A stretch of DNA of 64,000 nt from the NCBI GenBank assembly GCA_003240695.1, contig QFNC01000001.1, positions 186,001 through 250,000 on the forward strand, in the 5' to 3' direction. Below the pieces are notes generated by a model. That model was not told the origin of the DNA, did no database searches, and saw nothing but the letters and a program-made list of their open reading frames with translations. The translations under genes and the position numbers were made by a program. Numbering within the stretch: position 1 is the first letter of the stretch; each line of letters begins with the position of its first letter. Below, one piece after another: positions 8,673-17,036 of this stretch. This DNA is from Pseudoxanthomonas suwonensis. GTDB lineage: Bacteria; Pseudomonadota; Gammaproteobacteria; Xanthomonadales; Xanthomonadaceae.

Positions 8673-9663
8673 GGGCGCGCCACTGTTGCGCGAAGCGGTC
8701 GATGCCTTCCAGCACGCCGAGCGTCGGCTGGTAGCCCAGATGCCAGCGTGCGGCCGCGATGTCCAAGGTCTGCGAATATGCCAGCACGCCCAGGGTGTAG
8801 CGGCTGACCGGCGGCTCCGGCTGGCCGGGCAACGCTTTGGCGATCCCTTCCATCACACCGGCCAGGGCCATGCCGAGGCCGCGCGGCACGTTGCGGTACT
8901 GAACGCGCATTCCCAACGCATCGAACAGGCGATCCAGGATCGTTTTCACCGGCAGCGGTTCGCCATTGCTGATGTTCAAGGCGGGAACGTCGTCCGTTGG
9001 CGCGGATTGCAATGCCCGCCACACGGCCTGCACGACATTCTCGACCGCGGTGATGTCGATGATCGCCCGGCCACCGTTCACCAGCGGGAAGCGGCCCTTG
9101 CCTGCCCGCTGCACGATGCGCGGGAAGATGGCCGCATCGCCCGCACCGAACACTGCCCGCGGTCGCAGGATCACGCCGGTCATGACGGATGCCGAACAGG
9201 CGTGTCGCACCACCTCTTCCGACAACCATTTGCTTTCCGCGTAATGGGTGATCCAACGGGTGGGTGGCTGGAAGCACTCATCCAGCTGCAATTGATCCTG
9301 CGGACGGAAATAGATGCTGGGCGATCCCAGATGCACCACGTGCGTGATGCCCTGTCGCGCGGCCGCCTGCAGCAGACGTTCGGTGGCAGTGACATTCGCG
9401 CGGATGAATGCATCGCGCGGGCCCCATGGTGTCGACAGCGCCGCGGCATGCACGATCCGCTTGACGCCGCACAGCAGCGGATCGAGCGGATCGCAGGCCA
9501 GGTCGGCGTCGACGCAGCGGATGCCGTCGCGTTCCAGTTGTGCCAGTGCGGTCCGATTGCGACCGGTCGCCAGCACCGGAATGCCTTCGGCATGCAACCA
9601 ACGCGCCACGTGCCCGCCGATGAAGCCGCTGGCACCGGTGACCAGGACCGCGTCGCCGTTCAC
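8659..9663 (-). CDS. NAD(P)-dependent extended-SDR reductase (3-beta-HSD/OleD-like)
   Basis: A 334-residue extended short-chain dehydrogenase. The nucleotide-binding motif G10-x2-G13-x2-G16 is in VTGASGFIGG, and the catalytic Tyr141-x3-Lys145 is in HYAESK with Ser in GSPS just before. The family includes 3-beta-hydroxysteroid dehydrogenases and OleD, which reduces the 2-alkyl-3-ketoacid made by OleA during long-chain olefin or beta-lactone synthesis. Translation begins at GTG and overlaps the stop of the ketoacyl synthase gene (GTGA). The synthase-reductase pairing supports reduction of a beta-keto product. OleB and OleC genes are not present here, so it is not a standard ole cluster. Confidence 0.85.
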   Translation of the reverse strand: MNGDAVLVTGASGFIGGHVARWLHAEGIPVLATGRNRTALAQLERDGIRCVDADLACDPLDPLLCGVKRIVHAAALSTPWGPRDAFIRANVTATERLLQAAARQGITHVVHLGSPSIYFRPQDQLQLDECFQPPTRWITHYAESKWLSEEVVRHACSASVMTGVILRPRAVFGAGDAAIFPRIVQRAGKGRFPLVNGGRAIIDITAVENVVQAVWRALQSAPTDDVPALNISNGEPLPVKTILDRLFDALGMRVQYRNVPRGLGMALAGVMEGIAKALPGQPEPPVSRYTLGVLAYSQTLDIAAARWHLGYQPTLGVLEGIDRFAQQWRAHARA

Positions 9664-10679
9664 AGCCGCAGCACGCAGCCGCCGAAGGACAGCCCCGCAC
9701 CGGAACCCACCAGCGCGATGGTGTCGCCGCGCTGCAGTCGCCCGGACACGATGCCCTGATGCAGGGCCACGGCCACCGAGGCCGCCATCTGGTTGCCGCG
9801 TTCGGGCAGGATGCGCACCAGCATGGCGTCGGGCAGTTGCAGCAGTTTCTGCAGGTGCCGCAGGGCCTTGTCGCTGGCCTGGTGCGGCACGATCGCAGCC
9901 AGGTCCGACTGCTGCACGCCGGCCTTGTCCAGCAGGCGCTGCAGGAACACCGGCAGGCGTTCTGCGGCCATGCGGTAGGTGGCTTTGCCGTCCATCTCGA
10001 ACACGGCGCCGCGCGCGAACAGCGCGGCATCGTCGTGCACGCGCAGGCGGGTGCCGCCGGCGCGGATCTGGCAGAACGCGGCGCCATCTCCATAGGTTTC
10101 AAAATGACAGGCCAGGACCGCCGCATGATCACCCGGTTCGGACGAGGTCAGCACCGCGGCCGCGGCGCCATCGCCGAACAGCATCGCGCTGGCCGGGTCG
10201 TGCCAAGGCAGGCCGGCCGAGGCGATCTCGCTGGAGACCAGCAGCACCCGGCGATAGCGTCCGGCCGTGATCGCCATCGACAGCAGGTCCAGACCGGCCA
10301 GGAAACTCAGGCAGGTGGCGTTGATGTCGAAGGCGGGGATGCCGCTGCCGCCCAGGCCCAGTTCGCGCTGCACAAGCGCGGCGGTGCAAGGAATCGGCTG
10401 TTCCATCACGCTGCAGGCCGAGACGATGGCATCCAGATCGCCCGCGCCCAGGCCGGCCCGTTGCAGTGCCATCCGCGCCGCATGCGCCGCCATCACCGAG
10501 CTGGTTTCGTCGCCAGTGGCGAAGTGGCGCACGTCGATGCCCGAATGCTTGCGGGTCCAGCCAGCCGGCTTGTTCCAGCGCACGTCCAGTTCGGTCGACG
10601 GCACCGCCTGCGACGGACGGTACTCGCCGGTACCGAGGATGCACACCGGCAATGCCGGCGAGGGAAGGGGTGCCATCAT
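9660..10679 (-). CDS. Beta-ketoacyl synthase III-like condensing enzyme (FabH/OleA-type)
   Basis: A 339-residue thiolase-fold enzyme with the full Cys-His-Asn triad of the KAS III group: Cys123 in NATCLSFL, His266 in VPHQAS and Asn296 in RGNQMAAS. It should condense an acyl thioester with malonyl-ACP or a second acyl-CoA. It is clearly not the housekeeping fabH, because it sits in a pathway operon beside an OleD-like reductase and downstream of an acyl-CoA-binding protein and a TetR regulator. I chose the ATG 22 nt after the TetR stop; an alternative TTG lies five codons upstream. Whether it is FabH-like (acyl-CoA plus malonyl-ACP) or OleA-like (two acyl-CoAs) cannot be decided by eye. Confidence 0.85.
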   Translation of the reverse strand: MMAPLPSPALPVCILGTGEYRPSQAVPSTELDVRWNKPAGWTRKHSGIDVRHFATGDETSSVMAAHAARMALQRAGLGAGDLDAIVSACSVMEQPIPCTAALVQRELGLGGSGIPAFDINATCLSFLAGLDLLSMAITAGRYRRVLLVSSEIASAGLPWHDPASAMLFGDGAAAAVLTSSEPGDHAAVLACHFETYGDGAAFCQIRAGGTRLRVHDDAALFARGAVFEMDGKATYRMAAERLPVFLQRLLDKAGVQQSDLAAIVPHQASDKALRHLQKLLQLPDAMLVRILPERGNQMAASVAVALHQGIVSGRLQRGDTIALVGSGAGLSFGGCVLRL

Positions 10680-10701
10680 GTGCGCTGCCCGCAAGGGCCG
10701 G

Positions 10702-11328
10702 TCAGTCCTTGTAGGCCTGGGTCAGGTTGTGCAGATGCAGGCGCTCTGCATCGCGCAGTAGCGGCGCGAACAGCATCATCACCTGCACGATGCCGTCGCG
10801 GATCGCGGTATGCTCGTCGGTGTCGCCGTGCACGGCGGCGTAGTTCAGCCAGAAGGTGGCGATCACCAGGATGTTGGTGGCGGCCGCCTGCAGTTCCGCC
10901 GGCGAGGCGCGCATCACCCCGGCCTTCACCAGCCCGCTCATCACCGCGTGCGCCTGGGTGTCGGCGCGTTTCAGGATGCGCGAGAAACGCATGCGCAGGC
11001 GCCGGTTGCGCGCCAGGATGTCGACGATGTCGCGGTACAGGAAGCGGTAGTCCCAGATGCATTCGAACACCAGATGCAGCTGCATCCACACGTCTTCCAG
11101 CTCGGGCAGGCGGTCTTCCGGCACCTGCAGGGCATCGCCCATGCGCTGCTCGTAGGCGCCGAACAGGTGCTCGATGATGTCGTCCTTGTTGCGGTAGTGG
11201 TAGTACAGGTTGCCGGGGCTGATGCCCATCTCGTCGGCGATGTGGTTGGTGGTCACGTTCGGCTCGCCCTGCTCGTTGAACATGCGCAGGGCGTACTCGA
11301 GGATGCGGTTGCGGGTATCGCGGGCCAT
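10702..11328 (-). CDS. TetR/AcrR-family transcriptional regulator
   Basis: A 208-residue one-component regulator. The N-terminal helix-turn-helix occupies about residues 8-52, with the recognition-helix region MGISPGNLYYHYRNKDD. The C-terminal ligand-binding half is helical and unassigned. It lies between the acyl-CoA-binding protein gene (9 nt upstream) and the ketoacyl synthase gene (22 nt downstream) on the same strand, and is divergent from the fatty acyl-CoA reductase gene. It probably represses one or both transcription units in response to an acyl-CoA or fatty acid, as TetR proteins beside lipid genes often do (inference). A short inverted repeat in the divergent promoter region is noted separately. 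Confidence 0.9.
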   Translation of the reverse strand: MARDTRNRILEYALRMFNEQGEPNVTTNHIADEMGISPGNLYYHYRNKDDIIEHLFGAYEQRMGDALQVPEDRLPELEDVWMQLHLVFECIWDYRFLYRDIVDILARNRRLRMRFSRILKRADTQAHAVMSGLVKAGVMRASPAELQAAATNILVIATFWLNYAAVHGDTDEHTAIRDGIVQVMMLFAPLLRDAERLHLHNLTQAYKD

Positions 11329-11337
11329 CGGGATGCG

Positions 11338-11595
11338 TCAGGCGGTGAGCTTGGCCACCAGGTCCACGTAGCGCTGCATGGCGTCGGTCTGGCTGGTGCC
11401 CTTCAGCTTGGTCCAGGCCTCGTACTTGGCGGTGCCCACGAAATCGAAGAAGCCCGGCTTGTCGCCGTGCACGTCGCCTTCGGACCCTTGCTTGTACAGC
11501 GCATACAGGCGCAGCAGGGTGTCGTTGTCGGGGCGCTCGGACAGGCCCTGCACGGCATTGGCGGCCTGTTCGAAGCGGGTTTTCAGATCGGACAT
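11338..11595 (-). CDS. Acyl-CoA-binding protein
   Basis: An 85-residue, four-helix acyl-CoA-binding protein (ACBP). It shows the conserved LYALYKQGSEGD, GKPGFFDF-like (DKPGFFDFVG) and KYEAWTKLKG motifs that surround the acyl-CoA pocket. ACBPs buffer and deliver long-chain acyl-CoA in the cytosol. I chose the ATG at MSDLK because the similarity starts there; the frame extends 14 codons upstream without similarity. As first gene of the minus-strand operon and divergent from a fatty acyl-CoA reductase gene, it points to long-chain acyl-CoA as the shared substrate of both units. Confidence 0.92.
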   Translation of the reverse strand: MSDLKTRFEQAANAVQGLSERPDNDTLLRLYALYKQGSEGDVHGDKPGFFDFVGTAKYEAWTKLKGTSQTDAMQRYVDLVAKLTA

Positions 11596-11759
11596 CGCGT
11601 CTCTCCACGGGCGGATCGCCCGCGTGCATCTGACCACGCACGCTTGCGGGGGGTCAATACGCAGTGCGCCACGCCACGCTGCAGTGCGGATTGTGAAGCC
11701 GCGGCGGGTCTGGCAACGTATGCCGCCGAACCCTTGCCAGCGCCCAGGAGCACAGTCCC
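11596..11759. promoter_or_regulatory. Divergent promoter region with short inverted repeat
   Basis: This 164-bp gap separates the acyl-CoA-binding protein/TetR operon from the fatty acyl-CoA reductase gene and must hold both promoters. A small inverted repeat, CGGGCG-GAT-CGCCCG, lies at 11608-11622. The 7-mer CAGTGCG occurs twice at about 11660 and 11684. Either could be an operator for the adjacent TetR protein. No sigma-70 boxes are convincing by eye. Confidence 0.3.
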
Positions 11760-13748
11760 ATGAGCTATTTCGTCACCGGAGCCAACGGTTTCATCGGCCG
11801 CTACCTGGTCGGCAACCTGCTCAAGCGCAAGGGCAGCATCCATGTGCTGGTGCGCAAGGATTCGCGCAGGAAGCTGCAGGCCATCGGCGAGCGCATGGGC
11901 TGGGACATGAAGCGCATCGTGCCGGTTGAAGGCGACATGACCGCCGACGCCTGCGGCCTGTCGGCAGCACAGCTGCGCAGCCTGAAGGCGAAGAAGATCA
12001 AGCACTTCTTCCATCTGGCCGCGATCTACGACCTGACCGCCAACGCCGACACGCAGCGCAAGGCCAACGTCGACGGTACCCGACACGCGCTGGACCTGGC
12101 CGCGGCGATCGGCGCCGGCTGCTTCCACCACACCAGTTCGATCGCCGCCGCCGGCCTGTACCCGGGCGTGTTCCGCGAGGACATGTTCGACGAGGCCGAG
12201 GGCTTGGAAGACCCCTACCTGCGCACCAAGCACGATTCCGAAGGCCTGGTGCGCAACGAAACCCGCATCCCGTGGCGGGTGTACCGGCCGGGCATGGTGG
12301 TGGGCCATTCGCAGACTGGCGAGATCGACAAGATCGACGGCCCGTACTACTTCTTCACCTTCATCAAGAAGATGCGCCAGCTGTTCCCGTCGTGGATGCC
12401 GATGCTGGGCGTGGAGGGCGGCCGCATCAACGTGGTGCCGGTGGACTTCGTGGCCGACGCCATGGACCACATCGCGCACAAGCCGCGGCTGGACGGCCAC
12501 ACCTTCCACCTGGTCGACCCGGAACCGATGCGCGTGGGCGAACTGCTGAACACCTTCGCCCGCGCCGGCCACGCGCCCGAAATGAGCCTGCGCATCGATG
12601 CGCGCATGTTCGCATTCCTGCCCGGTGCGGTGCGCGCCGGGGTGGGCAGCCTGCCGCCGGTACGGCGCATGACCGGCATGCTGCTGCGCGATTTCCGCAT
12701 TCCGAAGGAAACCCTGAAATTCATCACCTATCCCACCCGCTTCGACAGCCGCGAGACCGAGCGCGCGCTGAAGGGCAGCGGCATCCGCGTGCCGCGCCTG
12801 GACGAGTATGCCTGGCGTCTGTGGGATTACTGGGAACGTCACCTCGACCCGGATCTGTTCGTCGATCGCAGCCTGAAGGGCCGGGTGCGCAACAAGGTGG
12901 TGCTGATCACCGGCGGCTCGTCCGGGATTGGGCTGACCACCGCGCAGCGCGTGGCGCAGGCGGGGGCCATCACGGTGATCGTGGCGCGCGGCGAGGAGGA
13001 ACTGTTCAAGGCGCGCGACGAGATGAAGGTCGCCGGTGGCAAGGTGTTCGCCTACACCGCCGACCTGGCCGACATGGCCGACTGCGACCGGCTGGTCAGT
13101 ACCGTGCTGAAGGAACACGGCCACGTCGACATCCTGATCAACAACGCCGGCCGCTCGATCCGCCGTTCGATCGAGCTGTCCTACGACCGCTTCCACGATT
13201 TCGAGCGCACCATGCAGCTGAATTACTTCGGCTCGCTGCGCCTGATCATGGGCCTGATGCCCACCATGACCCAGCGCCGCAAGGGCCACATCATCAACAT
13301 CAGCTCGATCGGCGTGCTGGCCAACTCGCCGCGGTTTTCGGCCTACGTGGCCAGCAAGGCCGCGCTGGACGCGTTCAGCCGCTGCGCCCAGGGCGAGCTG
13401 TCCGGCAAGGGCATCAGCTTCACCACCATCAACATGCCGCTGGTGCGCACGCCGATGATCGCACCGACCAAGATGTACGACTCGGTGCCCACGCTGTCGA
13501 CCGACGAGGCCGCCGACCTGCTGGTGCAGGCGATGATCGAGAAACCCGCGCGCATCACCACCCGCCTGGGCACCTTCGCCGCGATCCTGAATGCCGTCGC
13601 GCCGAAGGCCTACGAGGTGGTGATGAGCACCGCCTTCGAACTGTTCCCCGATTCGGCCGCGGCCAAGGGGGAGCGCGCCGGCAAGGAGGTGGCACCCAGC
13701 AACGAGCAGATCGCCTTCGCGGCGTTGATGCGCGGGGTGCACTGGTAG
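11760..13748 (+). CDS. Alcohol-forming long-chain fatty acyl-CoA reductase
   Basis: A 662-residue two-domain reductase that, from memory, matches the Marinobacter enzyme Maqu_2220 (661 residues) along its whole length, including HFFHLAAIYD, GPYYFFTFIKKMR, INNAGRSIRRS and the end MRGVHW. The N-terminal extended-SDR domain binds NADPH (G7-x2-G10-x2-G13) and carries Tyr-x3-Lys in PYLRTK. The C-terminal classical SDR domain starts near residue 384 (GGSSGIG) and has a second Tyr-x3-Lys near 528 (AYVASK). The Marinobacter enzyme reduces acyl-CoA through the aldehyde to a fatty alcohol with NADPH. With the wax ester synthase at 56204-57691 it would supply the alcohol for wax esters. It is a single gene, divergent from the acyl-CoA-binding protein operon. 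Confidence 0.9.
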   Translation: MSYFVTGANGFIGRYLVGNLLKRKGSIHVLVRKDSRRKLQAIGERMGWDMKRIVPVEGDMTADACGLSAAQLRSLKAKKIKHFFHLAAIYDLTANADTQRKANVDGTRHALDLAAAIGAGCFHHTSSIAAAGLYPGVFREDMFDEAEGLEDPYLRTKHDSEGLVRNETRIPWRVYRPGMVVGHSQTGEIDKIDGPYYFFTFIKKMRQLFPSWMPMLGVEGGRINVVPVDFVADAMDHIAHKPRLDGHTFHLVDPEPMRVGELLNTFARAGHAPEMSLRIDARMFAFLPGAVRAGVGSLPPVRRMTGMLLRDFRIPKETLKFITYPTRFDSRETERALKGSGIRVPRLDEYAWRLWDYWERHLDPDLFVDRSLKGRVRNKVVLITGGSSGIGLTTAQRVAQAGAITVIVARGEEELFKARDEMKVAGGKVFAYTADLADMADCDRLVSTVLKEHGHVDILINNAGRSIRRSIELSYDRFHDFERTMQLNYFGSLRLIMGLMPTMTQRRKGHIINISSIGVLANSPRFSAYVASKAALDAFSRCAQGELSGKGISFTTINMPLVRTPMIAPTKMYDSVPTLSTDEAADLLVQAMIEKPARITTRLGTFAAILNAVAPKAYEVVMSTAFELFPDSAAAKGERAGKEVAPSNEQIAFAALMRGVHW

Positions 13749-13782
13749 GTTGCGGCGAATCCGCACGCTGCGTGCAGATCGC

Positions 13783-14790
13783 TCAATACATCCAGCACTG
13801 GAAGTACGACACCAGCCGCCCGCTCTCGCGCGGCGGCTGCAGCTGCAGCCGGGTGGCGCGCAGTTCGGGATACGGCTGCAGCAGCGGACAGATCGTGCCG
13901 CGCGCGTCGATGTCGTTGCCCGATTGCAGCACCACCAGCGTGGACTCGCCGGACCAGTTGGCTTTTTCCACGCCGGACAGGGTGCGCACGGCATCGGCCA
14001 CCTGGCCCCGGCGGCGCGCCAGTTCCGCCGGTTCGGTGGGGATAGTGGCGCGTGCATCGGTCGTGTCCGTGCTTTCCGCCGGCGTGGCTGCCGGGGTCGC
14101 GGTGGCGCTGCCGGCAGGTGTGGGCGACGGGACGGCGCCGGACTGCCCGGCAGGCGCTGCGAACACGGACGGTGTCGCGGGCGGCTGCCCGGGCGAGACA
14201 GGTTCGGCCCGACTGCCCAGCAACAGCCAGGCGCCCAGTCCGGCCACCAACGCCACCACCCAGACGCCGATGAGCTGCGTGCGGATGCGCTGACGGGCCG
14301 GGGCGATGAACTGCTGATACTGGGCACGGTCCAGCGCCGGGGCCAGTTCCGGCCACAGCCGCTGGCCGTCGTACAGTTCGATGTGATTGAAGGATGCTTC
14401 CGGCAGGGCTTCCTTGCTGAAGTGGCCCGGGGTGACCAGCAGTCCCCCGGCGGCGCCGTGCATTTCGATGGCGCGGGCGAATTCTCGGATGGCCTGCGGG
14501 CCCAGCACGTAGCTTGCGCCGTGCTTGGCCGATACCAGCCACAGCTGTCCGTCGCGCAGCATCTTCAGTTCGTTTTCGTCGCCGCCGGCGTTCGGATCGA
14601 TCCGGCGTTCGTAGCCCAGTCGCGACAATGCCAATGTCAGCAAGGCCACGAACTCGCGCCAGCGAAGTTCGGGCAGTGCGGCAATGCCGGCGCGCGCTTC
14701 TTCGCGCGGACGGGCGATCTTCAGCAGGTAAACGCTGCCGACCGATCCGATGACCAGCGCAACCGCGGCGGCCAGCAGCGCCATCACCAT
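13783..14790 (-). CDS. Membrane-anchored Mrr-like (PD-(D/E)XK) endonuclease-domain protein
   Basis: A 335-residue protein with a transmembrane helix at residues 1-24, a cytoplasmic Mrr-like restriction endonuclease fold at about 40-155, a second membrane helix at about 168-192, a Pro/Thr/Ala-rich linker (about 195-250), and a small C-terminal domain with two cysteines (TICPLL and YFQCW). In the nuclease-like domain the GGDENELK and VSAKHG positions correspond to the D...(Q/E)xK catalytic core. The middle residue is Ser rather than Gln or Glu, so catalysis may be impaired. The membrane-tethered arrangement does not fit a classic restriction enzyme, and function is unknown. Confidence 0.65.
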   Translation of the reverse strand: MVMALLAAAVALVIGSVGSVYLLKIARPREEARAGIAALPELRWREFVALLTLALSRLGYERRIDPNAGGDENELKMLRDGQLWLVSAKHGASYVLGPQAIREFARAIEMHGAAGGLLVTPGHFSKEALPEASFNHIELYDGQRLWPELAPALDRAQYQQFIAPARQRIRTQLIGVWVVALVAGLGAWLLLGSRAEPVSPGQPPATPSVFAAPAGQSGAVPSPTPAGSATATPAATPAESTDTTDARATIPTEPAELARRRGQVADAVRTLSGVEKANWSGESTLVVLQSGNDIDARGTICPLLQPYPELRATRLQLQPPRESGRLVSYFQCWMY

Positions 14791-14877
14791 GGATCAGCCT
14801 CGTCTTTGCAACAGCGCCATGCGCGCAAGGCGCGCAGTGTAAGTCGCTGCCCGCGCGTGGCGGTGAATGGATGGAAA

Positions 14878-14941
14878 AGCCCGCCAGCCCGAGCCGAGGA
14901 GGGGAGGGAACTTCTGCGGCGTAGCAAGGGGCTGGCGGGCT
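14878..14941 (-). terminator. Long-stem hairpin downstream of the phasin gene
   Basis: A 13-bp perfect inverted repeat (AGCCCGCCAGCCC with GGGCTGGCGGGCT) with a 38-nt loop is followed on the minus strand by a short T-run (CTTTTCC). It sits 40 nt past the phasin stop, consistent with an intrinsic terminator for that gene, though the loop is long. Confidence 0.5.
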
Positions 14942-14980
14942 GAAACGAACGCGGCACCGGGGTTGCCGCGTTGACGCCGG

Positions 14981-15595
14981 TCAATCGTTTCCGGCAGTGG
15001 ATTTCGGGGCGGAAGCAGCGGATTTGCGCGGCTTGGCTGCCCCGGCTTTTTTCACCGCCACCCCCCTGGTTTTTTTCGCGGCAGCCTTCTTTGCGGCCGG
15101 CTTGCGGTCGGCGCCGGGAGCGGCCTTGGTCTTCGAGGGGGCTGCCGGCTGGCTCTGTCGGCGCAGTTCCGCAGTCAAGCGCTCCACCCGCTGGGACAGG
15201 TCGGACAGATCATCCTTGCTGGGCACGCCCAGCTTGCCCAGGGCGCGCTGCACGCGATCCTCGAACACCTTTTCCAGGCGATCCCATGTGTCGGTGGCGC
15301 GTTCCCTGGCCTGGCCGGCACGGCTTTCCACCGCATCGCGCACCACGTCGGCACTGTTGCCAGCCAGCTTGCGGGCGTTCTGTTCCAGCGTCATGCCTTC
15401 CTTCACCAGCGCTTCGAACAGCTTGGCGCCTTCGGCCTGGGCACGACCGAATGCACCGACGCCGGCCATCCAGATCTGCTGCGCGGATTCGCTCAGCGTG
15501 CGGGTGAAGCGCTCGGCTTGCGCCTTGCTGTCCGGCTTGGCCGACCTCGCGGAGGCGGTGGACGTGGATCCTGCTTTCTTCTTCAGCTTGGCCAT
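14981..15595 (-). CDS. Phasin family polyhydroxyalkanoate granule-associated protein
   Basis: A 204-residue protein. The central helix-rich region (about residues 35-140) contains the phasin signature around QQIWMAGVGAFGRAQAEGAKLFEALVKEG, which I cite only by position 41-69. A C-terminal Lys/Ala-rich tail (AAKKAAAKKTRGVAVKK) resembles the histone-like tails of PhaF. Phasins coat PHA granules, and the basic tail may bind DNA so that granules segregate with the nucleoid. A second short phasin-like gene is at 4142-4474 and a PHA-system protein is at 17755-18030, but no PHA synthase gene is in the window. Confidence 0.85.
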   Translation of the reverse strand: MAKLKKKAGSTSTASARSAKPDSKAQAERFTRTLSESAQQIWMAGVGAFGRAQAEGAKLFEALVKEGMTLEQNARKLAGNSADVVRDAVESRAGQARERATDTWDRLEKVFEDRVQRALGKLGVPSKDDLSDLSQRVERLTAELRRQSQPAAPSKTKAAPGADRKPAAKKAAAKKTRGVAVKKAGAAKPRKSAASAPKSTAGND

Positions 15596-15667
15596 TGCGG
15601 TCTCTGCATGCCGATGGTGGTTGGATGAAACGCCAGATTGCGGCGTTTGTCTAGAGTTTGCACACGA

Positions 15668-16951
15668 TCACGGACGCGCCTGCGGGCGCCGCCGCGCTAC
15701 CGGTTTGCGCGCCGGCAGCGACTGCTCGAGATCCCGCAGCGCCTGGTCGAGCTGCGCGGTGGTGTCGGTGCGGCGCAGGGCCGGTGGCGGCAGCCCGTCC
15801 AGGATGCCGCGGCGGGCCTGCCCGGCGATGGCCATGTCGATGCGGATGCCATGCCGTGCCAGCACCGGGCCCAGGCTGTCGGCATGGTGGCGCAGGTCGG
15901 CCAGCGTGTTGCGGTAGGCCAGGTCGCAGATGCGCTGCCGCGAGGCGAAACTGAAGGCGTTGGCGTAGAACAGCGAGCGGTCGTGCGCGTTGGGTTCGAA
16001 CACCAGCTGGTCGATGTGCGGGTACTGCTGCGCATAGCGGGCCAGGCCCACCTGCATGCGCGATTGCAGCATGGTGCGCAGCGACTGCGACAGCACCACC
16101 GGCAGACCGCCCTCGGCGATGCGGCGGTCATCGTGCCATTGGGGCGGCTGCAGGCGATTGCCGGCGTTGAAGGGTACCAGCGGGTTCAGGCCGATCAGCA
16201 TGTCCACGTCCTGGTCCAGCACCAGCGAGGCGTGCATGGTGCGACGCAGGGCACCATCGGCGAAGTGGCGGCCGCGCATGGTCACCGGCGGATACAGTCC
16301 CGGCAATGCGGCACTGGCCTGCACCGCCTGCGAAATCGGGATGTTGTCCCAGCCCTCGCCGCCGAAACGCACCGCTTCGCCGCTGTCCAGGTCCACGGCC
16401 ACGACGTACAGGGTGCGATCGAGCTTGCGGAAATCGTTGCTGCGGCCGCGGCGGGTGAACAGGTCGCGCAGGAACTGCTCGACTGCCACGTTGTCGAACA
16501 AGCCGTTGGGGACCAGTGCGCCCAGGCGTACCAGGGCGCGCGACCAGCGCGATTCCTCGTGGCTGGTCGTCAGGTCGCGAAACATGCGCCGCCCCAGCTG
16601 CGGCAGCGTGGACAGGCGCTTGCCGTATTCGGCGAAGGCCGGGCGCAGGAAGGTTTCCGGATGGAACACCGCATCGTCGCTGTCGCCGGTGATGAACATC
16701 CGGCACATCTGTTCGGTGGTGATGCGGTTGGCCAGCCCGGCAGCCAGGAAGGCCCCGCTGCTGACGCCGACGTAGCAGTCCATGCGGCTCAGATCCAGGC
16801 CGATCAGCGCTTCGTCCAGCGCACGCAATGCACCCAGTTCGTACATCGCGCCGATCGGACCGCCACCGGCGATGGCCAAGCCGATGCGGGGCCGTGCGCC
16901 GGCATCGACATGGTGTTTGGCATCGGGTTGTGCGGCATGCAACGACAGCAT
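15668..16951 (-). CDS. Patatin-like phospholipase
   Basis: A 427-residue patatin-type acyl hydrolase. The oxyanion-hole motif GGGPIGA is at about residues 29-35. The nucleophile Ser64 is in GVSSGA (G-x-S-x-G), and the dyad Asp is in FADGALR (about residue 195). It should hydrolyse acyl chains from phospholipids or other lipids. The ATG chosen removes 35 unconserved residues that would overlap the divergent gene starting at 17037. The gene lies among PHA-granule and lipid genes, and bacterial patatins have been found on PHA granules, so a granule role is possible (inference). Confidence 0.85.
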   Translation of the reverse strand: MLSLHAAQPDAKHHVDAGARPRIGLAIAGGGPIGAMYELGALRALDEALIGLDLSRMDCYVGVSSGAFLAAGLANRITTEQMCRMFITGDSDDAVFHPETFLRPAFAEYGKRLSTLPQLGRRMFRDLTTSHEESRWSRALVRLGALVPNGLFDNVAVEQFLRDLFTRRGRSNDFRKLDRTLYVVAVDLDSGEAVRFGGEGWDNIPISQAVQASAALPGLYPPVTMRGRHFADGALRRTMHASLVLDQDVDMLIGLNPLVPFNAGNRLQPPQWHDDRRIAEGGLPVVLSQSLRTMLQSRMQVGLARYAQQYPHIDQLVFEPNAHDRSLFYANAFSFASRQRICDLAYRNTLADLRHHADSLGPVLARHGIRIDMAIAGQARRGILDGLPPPALRRTDTTAQLDQALRDLEQSLPARKPVARRRPQARP

Positions 16952-17036
16952 CGGCAGGCTTCCGGCTGGAGCGGGCTGCAGTGTAACCACAGGGCGCAGA
17001 GCGATTGCTTCACCTGGGGGGTGGGATGATTCGGGA

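Noticed and set aside
12272..14293. A 673-codon plus-strand frame overlapping the acyl-CoA reductase
   Set aside because: It lies out of frame within the reductase and crosses into the opposite-strand nuclease-like gene; no similarity.
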